From positions 12,800,213 through 12,864,212 of the forward strand of contig JAJEKV010000038.1 in the NCBI GenBank assembly GCA_021234155.1: a DNA stretch of 64,000 bases, given 5' to 3'. Below the pieces are notes generated by a model. The model ran no database searches. It was not told where the DNA came from and saw nothing but the letters and a program-made list of their open reading frames with translations. Numbering within the stretch: position 1 is the stretch's first letter; the number at the start of each line of letters is the position of its first letter. Shown piece by piece: positions 54,967 to 64,000 of this stretch. The DNA is from Isoetes taiwanensis (taxonomy: Eukaryota; Streptophyta; Lycopodiopsida; Isoetales; Isoetaceae). Both the position numbers and the translations under genes were made by a program.

Positions 54967-56519
54967 ATACATAAATCGTGGGCTGGAAGAGCAGCAAGCA
55001 GGCTGCTTCTGTCTTGTCAAGGCCAGAGCAGATCAAGATGTATTTTCCTTCCATTTCCATTGGAGTCTCCTACAGGAGCGATTAGGCTGGGATATGGCCG
55101 CCATTCCAACTACCCCCCTTTGAACAGCAGGCTATAATTTGGTAAGGGTCCTATTTCGCATATTTGCCATGAGTTTTTAGTTCTCAGACAGACTTAAGCT
55201 AGCGAGTAGTATGTTCTCATGGATTTGTGATGGCTTAGAGTCTCTGAGGTCTAGTTTCGTCTGAGTCTTATCTTTTCGCTGATGCTAGTGCATATACACA
55301 GTTAGAGGGTTGGTTTTTCAGATCTGATGCCGCACTCACTGCGGTGGTGTCTGAACTCATTGCAGATTTGTGGCCTGCACTCATTGCAGAATTATGATTT
55401 GCATTCATTGCAGTCTTGCTTGTGGTTGGTATAGAAGCAGGTCTTCTGTGTCACTTGCCTATTAATGTTTTTATGCTATATGAAAACCCCTTGAATATTC
55501 AGGCTCTATCCCTTTTGTATGGCTCTAGTTTGGTGGGATAACTTATGATTTCTTCTTCAGCTTGGCAGTTTCAGTATCAGGGTTGTCTTTGCATTTTCAT
55601 TTGGCTAGTGCTCTTCCTACTCTTGCAATGGCAAATCAGCAGGGAATCCGATGGGCTTTTATTTTATTAAGCCATTTGAAGCCTCTCATCTATGTGGATG
55701 AACCATTATGAGAGTAATAGTTTGTGCAGGATTTAAAAGAAAATATTTTAGTGAGGAACTTAATATTGGAAATCATGTTTCAGATGATGCGGTGACGAAT
55801 TTGGCACTTACACTCTACGTTGGAGTTAGATCATTAAGTTTTGCTTCTTTTCAAGTGCTACGCTGAAGCAGCTATTCTTTTAGTAGGATGTTCAGATAAG
55901 CCCATGCTGTCGTGTCCCAGCCAAGAGAAGCTTTAGGTGGCGTTTCTATAATCTATTGTCCTAAGAATGGCTACCTGCAGTATTAGGGGACAGAAGGCCC
56001 CTGATATATGCGCACATGGTTCTAGTGGAGACAAGGCCACTAGGGCTAGATGTTATGGGTCAATTTTGGCACTTCGATTCTAGGGCAGTTTCGCATGGAG
56101 TGATGGCTGGAGAAGAGGTAGAGCTAGTATTCAGTTGTTACTTGAAGCTGCTATTTTTGGGGAGAAGCTTCATCGGAATCATGGGTCAAAAGTGATGGCT
56201 TCTAAAGGCTAGTCTGGTGCCACCAGTGATTGGAATTGTCTCATAGAGTTCGGACTTTAAGTGCTACAACTTAAGGCCAATTTTTTTTGAGGTTAGTGGG
56301 GCAGGATGGTGACATAAGTAGCTAATTGTAGGAAATTGAGGAATTATCTTCCATAATACCTGGTTATTAGGAACACTTTTGCATGTAATCCAATTTCAGG
56401 AGACAAGTCTAGAATGGCATAGATACATAATTTGATTTTTCAAAACAATAGCTTAAGCACAATATAAAGAGTCAGTTTTTACATCTGTGCAATTTAAGTG
56501 TTTTTTTCTTCAATGTGCA
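54967..56519. other. No gene recognised; short CATTGCAG repeats
   Basis: At 55331-55415 the word (C/T)ACTCATTGCAG or a close variant recurs four times. No long frame or known motif was found elsewhere. Confidence 0.4.
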
Positions 56520-56830
56520 GCCTGCAATCATGGTAGTCCATCTAAACCCATCTGAACCCATCCCTTTCAGGCATCTGCTATCTGCTGAGAAAAAATTAAA
56601 GCTTTTTTAAGCTCTCCATGCATGCCTGGCATATGTATAAACTGTGGCATTTCAAGAAATCAAATCATGATCGGGCATTTCCTTAAAGAGCTCAATTGCG
56701 TTGAGGAGAAATTCATGTTCAGCATATCCTGCAAGAATCACATTCCATGATACCAAATCCTTCTCGGCCATTTTTCCAAGTACTTCTTGTGCCTCATTAA
56801 TATAACCTAGATGGGTGCAACCTTAGTCCT
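56520..56830 (-). pseudogene. PPR protein fragment
   Basis: The minus strand reads GYINEAQEVLGKMAEKDLVS, WNVILAGYAEHEFLLNAIEL, FKEMPDHDLIS then a stop, then NATVYTYARHAWRA, and DGFRWTTMIAG in a further stretch. These are consecutive PLS-type PPR motifs with stops inside. It is a short dead copy, and no start or E domain is visible. Confidence 0.85.
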
Positions 56831-57040
56831 GAACAAGTATGCAACCTTAGCAAGTCCTCAGAAAAGCTCTCCCAACCAGCAACCTCCTTCACAACCAAAG
56901 AGAGCAACACACTAATATAGGATAATCATGTGCGAGTGGTATATTTTGTTAAACAAACCAGACTAAAAATGAAAGAAGAATACTTTCCATTCACCACAAC
57001 ATAAATTTTGGTTGAGTCATGCAAATTATCAAATGTGAAT

Positions 57041-57189
57041 TGGAAGCCATCTTCTATTGTAAACAAATCAGCTTGCAGCATATAATAGGTCCTGCTAATA
57101 TTGACATCATTTCTTGGAAGTCATCTTCTATTGCAAACAAATCATCCTGTAGCATATAACAGGCCCTGGTAATATTTGACATCATTTTT
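57041..57189. repeat. 74-bp tandem duplication
   Basis: TGGAAGCCATCTTCTATTGT...TATTGACATCATTTCT and its copy at 57115-57189, with scattered differences. Confidence 0.88.
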
Positions 57190-57199
57190 TATAGTATGT

Positions 57200-57523
57200 T
57201 TACATTTCATTTTTCCACCTCCAACCAAGATAGCTGAAATGTAGAGTCTTATATGCTAGAGTATTAGGCACAGAGAAAGCAACATACATGGCATATAGTG
57301 ATATTGCTTTTGCCACCCTCCTGTCATTCACCTCAAGTAATAATGGAAGAAATTCCTTCTGGAAAACGGTAAGCAGAGAATGAGCGAACATGTAAATTCT
57401 GACACAATAAGATAGTGCTACTAACTCACTCCTCATGGCAGTTCTTCGATTACAAATTGCTGGAACAACCAAGAACGACCAAGATTTATCTGAAAGGATT
57501 TCAAAAGCTATGGCTTTGGATAA
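57200..57523 (-). other. Exon-like frame of unknown helical protein
   Basis: After a TTTTTGTATTGCAG acceptor (minus strand, forward about 57524-57537), the frame reads LSKAIAFEILSDKSWSFLVV, SELVALSYCVRIYMFAHSLL and FLPLLLEVNDRRVAKAISLY to a stop at 57200. The regular helical, Leu-rich pattern looks like real protein. No family is recognised. An upstream minus-strand frame (57540-57740) might be another exon. Confidence 0.35.
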
Positions 57524-57744
57524 CCTGCAATACAAAAAGGATATGGCTTATAGTAATATAAGGATAGGAATGGGATCTGGAAAGGACTGGATTTGATCTG
57601 AGTGTTTGTGTTTGTGTCGGCAATTTGCTGTTGTCGGGAACAATGTCGGAAATCATGTAGCGCATCCACAAGTTATCAGAAGGCCCGTGAGTTACCAGAA
57701 AGGCAGGTTGGGGTCCAAGTCGCATTGTTACAAGGAACACGAGA

Positions 57745-59017
57745 AACTAAGTAAGCGTTAAGAAGGAGAAAAAAAGAATGCGCCCATGTGAAGAGCTGAA
57801 GAGTTTACAGTATCTCACCATTCAAAACATGTTGGTCGTCCCTTTCGGTGAAGAGGGAGAAAGAAGATTGTACCCATATGAAGAGCCAAAGAGCTTATAG
57901 TAAGTATCATTGGAAATTTGTCTTAACTAATTTGTCACAAAAGTCGAGATATGCATGTCCTCAACTGCCCTTATATACAGGCCCGACCTTTACCAAGAGC
58001 GCCAGCCTCTGTCTTCTACTACCTGCACAAACAAAAGCAAACTCTAAATCGGTCTTGTTGCTGCAAGCTGTTGAGACTGGCTTTGATTTCGTATATCCAC
58101 CAGGCCCAACCTCTCGTCCGACTAAGGAGTTCATCCTTTGCCTTCACCTGGATCCCTGCAAAAAGAAAATAGAATCGAAGAAGGAAGAAAACCCTAAAAT
58201 GATTTTTCCGATGCTTGCATGTCTTTCATTTAAGATATATGGTGGAATTCATAGTTCGAACCATTAGAAAGTGCACAAAAAATTATTGTGAGCGTATGCG
58301 CACTCTAGATGTACGCATTAGTACATGCAGTCAAATACACCACGAAACCATAGCAAAATCATATTGAAAATCGTAAAAAAATACAAAAGTAACCCCCTGT
58401 TATTATGCTATATATTTCCATTTAGAATGATGAATAATAAGAGGCTCGTGGAAAAATTTAAGCACTAAAACTTTAGCTCCTTGGCAATTTTGTAGCACTT
58501 TTTCAAAAAACGTTGGCTAAAGTAAATGAAATTGGGCAAAAATAATATACTAGCTTGACTTTTTTCGTCACACCAACCATCAGGCTCTTTCTCCAAATGT
58601 CCATCTTGAGCTCCAATGGGTTTTAAATCACTTAAGCTAATACAGTTTGGGCTTCACGGTACAATAAATAAGGGCATTAAGTCCAAGGCAAACAAGGGGG
58701 CTAGGCTCCTTTTGAAATCAATGAACAACAAACATGGGCAAAAAGCCCAAATAACTAAAGAAGGCATGAAGGCTTGAAAATAAACCTAAACAAATACATT
58801 CAGATTATCTAGATGTAGCCAATCGAGGGACTAGAAGGCTAGCGGACTAGAATAATTGATGCGCTTCCTTTGTATTGTCCATTTCTTTTGCAGGTGCGCT
58901 TCTCCTATCTTGCGCAATTCCTCCCTATGCTTATCTGGTGAAATAGGGAGTAGGTCTTTCTGCACTGAGAAAGTAGTCCCTTGGAGGTGGTTAACATGCT
59001 GAAGAGCATGGAATTTT
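57745..59017. other. No gene recognised
   Basis: A 139-codon plus-strand frame (57848-58267) shows no domain or conserved pattern. The rest is AT-rich. Confidence 0.4.
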
Positions 59018-59330
59018 TTTTTGAAGGACGACAAGCTTTATTTACCAATCAAAATTATAACAACATAAAACGCAAACACAGGATTATAATCCCAGTGGAT
59101 AAACTGATCCAGCTGAGCACAACCACCTGTCTATGCATAAGAATGAATCTGAAGGTAAGTATGTCAAATCATACCTTCTTCTCTTGATCAAGAGAGGAAC
59201 AATTATAAGTCATAACAATTTTATTCTGTGCCCACTAGAATCTCATATGCAGTATTCACTCTTCCAGATCGACCATAACAGCCAACCACACGCAAGATGA
59301 AAAGCTCGTTTCTGCCTTTTGTGTCATGCA

Positions 59331-60310
59331 TCAGGATAGATAGCGAGCAGAACTTATCGAGACATGCCAAATAGAGTTAGGAACAAAGACCATGCCTGAC
59401 AAGAAAAAATAATGCTCAATACTCTCAATCCTTTGCTTATATAAAGGACAGAGCTCTGAAATTTGAGTATCAATGTTGTGGACTAGCTTGTTGACTCTAA
59501 GACATCTATGGATCACTTGCCACCACAAAACTGCCACTTTGGAATGAAGCAACTTATCCCATACCCATGTACAAACACTTTTCCATTGTCGATGAGGAAC
59601 CTGAAGCTATCATCTATTAAACAAAGGTAAGATTTCAGAATGCAGAAGCAATTTATGCATAGAAGAAACAAAGCACCCTGGTTTGATACCCTGATGGCAA
59701 TCCCATATAGTTGCTTCAATTTGTGCGCCAGAATCCTGTGCAACAATGCAGCAATACGAGTCCAAATTACTCTATCCCATCCGTACAATAAGAATTTTGT
59801 TCTAAATGCTTTCTATGACATGAGATGACCAGACTCATACCAAGCTGCTATCCATCATCATCGTGTTTTTGGATGAACAACTACACTTAGAAGCACATTC
59901 TCAGGAGTGTCCTACAACGGAATCCACCAGCATGGAGTAGACAGCTGATGACATGCCTCAGGATTGATATGAAAAAGAGACATAACAGTGTCCCAAGCAG
60001 CAAGCAACCCCTTTAGAAAGGGAGAAGCGTTAGGATACAGATGTATATGATAAAGAAAAGCCCAAGGAAGGAGAGGCTTAATGGTGGTTTTATGAAATAG
60101 AAGACAATGTTGAATTGACTGCATCATCAACCTCAGACCAGGAGAATCATTCTTACCAATGAGAATCCTCCAAATAAACTTCGATATCATCACCTTACTT
60201 TGGAGGTAAAAATCCAACATTTCAAGACCACCAGCTACCTTAGGTTTAATGCACTTCTCCCAAGCTACCTTGACCACCACCCCAAATAAAATTCCTGATG
60301 GTACGCACAA
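59331..60310 (-). pseudogene. LINE-E ORF2: C-terminal region with zf-RVT
   Basis: Minus-strand frames give VAWEKCIKPKVAGGLEMLDF, the W..(V/I)C.PK..GGLG block after the thumb, then KVAVLWWQVIHRCLRVNKLV and ELCPLYKQRIESIEHYFFLS, the zf-RVT domain with its CPLC (here CPLY) and EH..F pattern. The second Cys is lost. Frames change between the blocks. Confidence 0.88.
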
Positions 60311-61816
60311 TCTCCTCCATCTTACAATGAGGGGCTAATAGAGCAGATGCCATACAGACATGAGTAACATATTTAGCCACAGTGATTCTTCCGGGAATGG
60401 ATAGTTTAGCTGTATTCCACCAAAATAAGTCCTTTTGCAACCCTGTAATAATTTCATCCCAAGCATCTAAATTGGAGACGTGAATTCCGACAGGGATACC
60501 AAGCAACTTTGTGGTATTGCCATGCAGAAGAATCTTCCATGGATAGTTCAGAAGAAATGAAGGGATGGGACTGTCCAACGTCCACAAAGCAGTACACTTT
60601 TGCCAACCCACAAGAACTTTTGATGCTAAGGAGAATGTGTCTAACAACAGCTTAGCATTATAAAGATTTTCAACCTCATCAGCATATTGATTACATACCA
60701 CTTGTTGGCAGACCTTGAATAATGCCATCCTGGGTAGCTACAAAGAAAACCTGGAATAATACTTGCTATAATTGTGAAAAGCAAGAGTGCTAAGGGACAA
60801 CCTTGCCAAATTCCTCTACCCACTACAAAAATATCAGATGGCTTGCCCTGAAAAAGTACAGTAGACCTTGCTAACATATGAAGCTTCATGTCATTTCTTG
60901 TAAATGACTCCTGAACCCAAGAGCAAGAAGATACTTCTCCAAGAAACCCCAATCGACACTATCGTAAGCTTTAGCAAAATCAAGCTTAAGATAAACCGCT
61001 TTATGACCCTGTAACTAGGCTCAATATATTCCATCGTATGCAGCAGCCACGTTATTGAGAATACGACGACGAGGAAAAAAGCCAGATTGTATTGACAAGA
61101 TAGAGTCAGCCAAATGTCTCAAGTTTTTCTACCAATGTCTTAACAAAGATCTTATACACAGAAAAAGCAATGTAATACATCACGCGTGAGAAATAGTATT
61201 GGATTCCTTGCTCTTTGGAATGAGGGAGATGCAACCTGTGTTCAAAATCTTATCAAGGCACCTAAATAGCTGAAACTCTTAGAAGGCATCATATACATCG
61301 TCCTCCAACCAGTCTCAGCACTTCTCAGAGAATTCAATAGGGAAGCCATCCAGACCAAGGCATTTGTCCTTTTCTAAGAGAGCCACAGCTCCTTTTAAAT
61401 CCTCCTTCACAATATTGGACTCAAGAAGCAATCTCTGCTCTTCAAAAATAATGTGACACACCTTAGTCAACATAGCCGATTGCATGTCCTCTTGAAAGGG
61501 CAATGGGCGCAAAGAATGAAAAAAAGTGCTGATGACAATATCGCTTAAGATGCACATGATTAAAGATATGAGAGCCATCCAACAACACCAAAGAATGTAT
61601 AGAAGTGGCAAGTTTCCTTCTTGTTGCAGCGGCAAAAAAGAACCGGATACATCTATCTCCATTCTCGAACCATTGCAACCCTGCGTTCAACTTAGCTTCA
61701 ATAGCTTTTACAATTTCTATAGCCTTGATAGAGATAGTAACTCCATTAGGAACCCTGATCAAAGGAGCAAATTCCAATCTGGATCCCTCTAGACATGGCG
61801 CATCCTTGACCAGCAA
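60246..61816 (-). pseudogene. LINE-E ORF2: reverse transcriptase part
   Basis: In order on the minus strand: LQWFENGDRCIRFFFAAATR (the pre-RT block with the GDR.(T/S)(K/R)FF pattern); ALLEKDKCLGLDGFPIEFSE (normally GKAPGPDGLPxEFY); GRGIWQGCPLALLLFTI (motif B) near 60800; NQYADEVENLYNAK, where the YADD box has become YADE (60675-60686); and IRNFIWGG. Motif A falls in a broken stretch near 61000. The enzyme is inactive. Confidence 0.88.
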
Positions 61817-61839
61817 TTCTGATCAAGAACTATAAATCT

Positions 61840-62750
61840 TGAATATCCAAGATACGGAATATTAAAGAGTTCATATACACAGGCTGGTTCACAAGATAAT
61901 ACATGGAATGACAATCACAATCACCCACATACTACAACGGAGCTCAACAGTCCAGGTAAGTTGATAGCCTTAGCAACATATTTTTAGGATGTCCTTATAT
62001 TCATGTACGTTTTAAATCCCCCATGCCTCTTTAACCTTACAGATCAGGGCCTCTCCTCCTCTGTAAACCCATCTATTCTGAGGAACAATGCTTTCTAACA
62101 TAATAGCGTTTATGAACAAAAATGTGGGAATAGATGAGACAAGAACCACGAGGAGGTCAGAAGATGCACAAAGGCAATTGTTTGCACATCTTTTGTCAAG
62201 GAAGGGAAATGGAATCAAGAGCTGAAATTTAATACCATGTCTTCTTCCCAGGAAGGCTCTAAGGATATTGATCAAAAAAAGAATAACCACATAGCAAAAG
62301 AAAAATCTCTAATCATTGTTTCTTATACTATGCAATCTTATTTTCCAAAGTCTTTCTTAAGAATAGAGCTAATCTTCACATTGTACACTCTCTGTTACAG
62401 TCGCTTGTTATTTATCCGGCTATTTTGGTCCCATTTATCTCACTACTTAAGTGAATTCTTGAAACAATAAATTTACAAGAAGAAAACAAGCACACAAATT
62501 TAACTTAGTGTATCTGGCTGACCAGTTGGCCCAGAATGTTAGGCTGGATTTTTCTGGTAGGGGGATTGAGATTAAGAAAATTGAGGCCAAACGTTCAGAA
62601 GTACCATTTCTGATCATGAATTGGGCAGTTTTGTTTCTTTGGGAGACTTGTATGTCGAAGAAATTAGAGATGTTTCGTCTGAATTAAAGCTCCCAGCATT
62701 AGACAAAGAAAACCCAAATTAGATTATCCTTAATTCTAATGGATGACCAG
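61840..62750. other. No gene recognised
   Basis: Short frames only. Confidence 0.4.
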
Positions 62751-62756
62751 GATCTT

Positions 62757-62859
62757 GGGATAAACAGCCCTGTGAGCCCCTTACAACAGATAAAACGGGC
62801 GAGCCTGGAGGGGCGAGCCTGTTTATTTGTTGTAAGGGGCATGCAAGGGTGTTTATCCC
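62757..62859. repeat. Long palindrome: 49-bp arms, 5-bp spacer
   Basis: The arm at 62757-62805 (GGGATAAACAGCCCTGTGAG...) and the reverse complement of 62811-62859 (GGGATAAACACCCTTGCATG...) match over most of their length, including CCCCTTACAACA and the GGGCGAGCC / GGCTCGCCC ends. The spacer is TGGAG. Confidence 0.9.
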
Positions 62860-63754
62860 CTTTAACCGGCAGGCCATAAACAAGCTCCATAGCAAGCTTC
62901 TCATGGCCCAGAGCAAGGTTTATCAGCTGGTTCGGATGCCCATAGCAAGATTATCTCAATCCAGAGCAAGGTTATCATGACCACATCAAGATGATCATGA
63001 TCAAAGCTACCATCAGAGCTGAACTTATACCAACAAGCTGAAAGGGAACTGATTCTGGGTTGGCAATGGAGGTTCCGGCATATCAGAGAACTGTGTTGGA
63101 TGCTCAGGATTGTGCTGATCACAAATCCTGCCGGTTAAGGAACTTTTACTATATGATTTCGTTTCATTGTTCATGAGTACATGGTAGCAACCCCTTTTTT
63201 TTTTGCTCGTTTATAGTTAAAGAAGATAATTTGCTTTCTTTCATAGGGAAAAAAATTACAACAGCATTATTGGATGCTCGACCATGAGTGAACAAGTATA
63301 ATGACTAGTAACATAAATAATCATGATAAAGTTTTTTAGATCAAGACGCAACAATAACTTGTTGGCGGCATCTTTTTATTTGGGGGTATGATATGTTGTG
63401 TTGTCAATGTACCATGTACTATGTTGACTTGAGATTCTCAAGAGATAGCATATTTTTTTTATAAAAACTCATTTTTGGCATATGCTTTTCTACATGTGAA
63501 AGGAATGAGCTCTTATTTAAGGGAACAATGTTGTGATTTGAATGTGCAAAATAATAGAATGATGATATGGTAGGTATATGTGCAATGATATCACAAATTA
63601 CCTAAACTTCCAACTACATTTATTACAAATGTATTAACTTGAGATAGATTGCATATAAATCAGCTCATATATTGTATCATGGTTAATGGAGATGTTGCCA
63701 TATAAAAGGCCATACAAATACTTATCTCATTGTCTTAACCTAACGTAAAGATGA

Positions 63755-63912
63755 AGGGAGGTTATTTCACCTTATTTCGGGCTTGTTTTTTTTAAAACAA
63801 ATAATGTTGCCGCTGGCTTCCTCTCCTCCGCCATGTTCCAGCAAGGTTGATAACGGGCATCTTCGCTTTCTGTGGTTGGTATGATGCCACATGGTAAGAA
63901 ATAACCTCCCCC
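63755..63912. mobile_element. Candidate MITE, ~13-bp terminal inverted repeats
   Basis: GGGAGGTTATTTC at about 63756 pairs with GAAATAACCTCCC at about 63899-63911, enclosing ~130 bp without coding sequence. No target-site duplication could be confirmed by eye. Confidence 0.5.
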
Positions 63913-64000
63913 CTTATTTTTACGTGGTAAAATGGGTGCTTGCAGGCCGTTATGCGGGGTGCGGACTTGGCTCGCCCTAGTAGGCTCGCCAGGCCTTACC

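Larger units (their letters stand above)
59018..61830 (-). mobile_element. LINE-E: decayed L1-type non-LTR retrotransposon
   Basis: The 3' end on the minus strand reads GGTAAATAAAGCTTGTCGTC then CTTCAAAAAAAAA (poly(T) on the plus strand at 59019-59027), a standard L1 tail. Coding blocks upstream run in L1 ORF2 order from about 61830 to 59331. The endonuclease is absent, so the copy is 5'-truncated. Many frameshifts are present. No convincing target-site duplication was found. Confidence 0.9.

Noticed and set aside
58981-59187. 68-codon plus-strand frame
   Set aside because: It overlaps the LINE-E 3' tail in antisense.
1-64000. CRISPR arrays, operons, ribosome binding sites, rRNA genes
   Set aside because: Nothing with regular spacers or bacterial gene organisation was seen. 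No rRNA sequence was recognised, and plant-type introns and families argue against a bacterial source.

Overview
This window looks like intergenic, transposon-rich DNA from the nuclear genome of a land plant. Every recognisable host-type protein belongs to a plant family: PLS-type pentatricopeptide (PPR) proteins, a POL/PLL-like PP2C phosphatase, stearoyl-ACP desaturase, a neprosin/DUF239 protein and a secreted glycine-rich protein. Splice-like GT...AG intervals separate exon-like blocks. The base composition is AT-rich apart from GC-rich LINE islands. A large-genome lineage such as a fern is my best guess, because of the PPR style and the GC-rich LINE family, but this is inference only.

Layout. 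0-3 kb: a broken, partly inverted and tandemly duplicated unknown gene. 3.7-7.3 kb: a decayed L1-type LINE on the minus strand. 8.5-9.8 kb: the 3' part of a second type of LINE on the plus strand. 12.2-13.0 kb: the cleanest single open gene, an unrecognised 241-aa Gln/Ser/Pro-rich protein. 14.7-19.6 kb: short pieces of unrelated host genes (PP2C, neprosin, an unknown membrane-type gene, stearoyl-ACP desaturase) packed on both strands. 20-29.4 kb: dispersed and tandem repeats, hairpins, exon-like scraps, a PPR relic and three ~180-bp monomers. 29.5-35.8 kb: a GC-rich LINE with endonuclease and reverse transcriptase remnants, followed by repeated tail segments and a 0.85-kb tandem duplication.

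36.7-37.7 kb: a glycine-rich secreted protein gene with a good TATA box and signal peptide but a broken frame. 40.0-41.1 kb: another GC-rich-type LINE fragment. 43-47.5 kb: relics of two unknown multi-exon genes, a Merlin (IS1016/ISXO2-like) transposase N-terminus, a tRNA-like SINE head and a minisatellite. 48.2-51.2 kb: a foldback sequence and a long PPR gene broken by two small indels. 52.0-53.8 kb: an hAT transposase relic with intact-looking 3' introns. 54.7-55 kb: a tRNA-derived SINE abutting an (AG)n tract. 56.5 kb: a PPR scrap. 59.0-61.8 kb: a second L1-type LINE on the minus strand. 62.7-63.9 kb: a near-perfect palindrome and a candidate MITE.

The genes do not form a pathway or operon. 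The window is mostly a record of insertion, capture, tandem duplication and decay. The only loci I would treat as possibly functional are the 12.2-kb gene and, with frame problems, the glycine-rich gene and the 48.5-kb PPR gene. I found no convincing new cellular system. The most unusual items are the packed gene-fragment cluster, the Merlin-type transposase, the tandem monomers ahead of the GC-rich LINE and the long palindromes.
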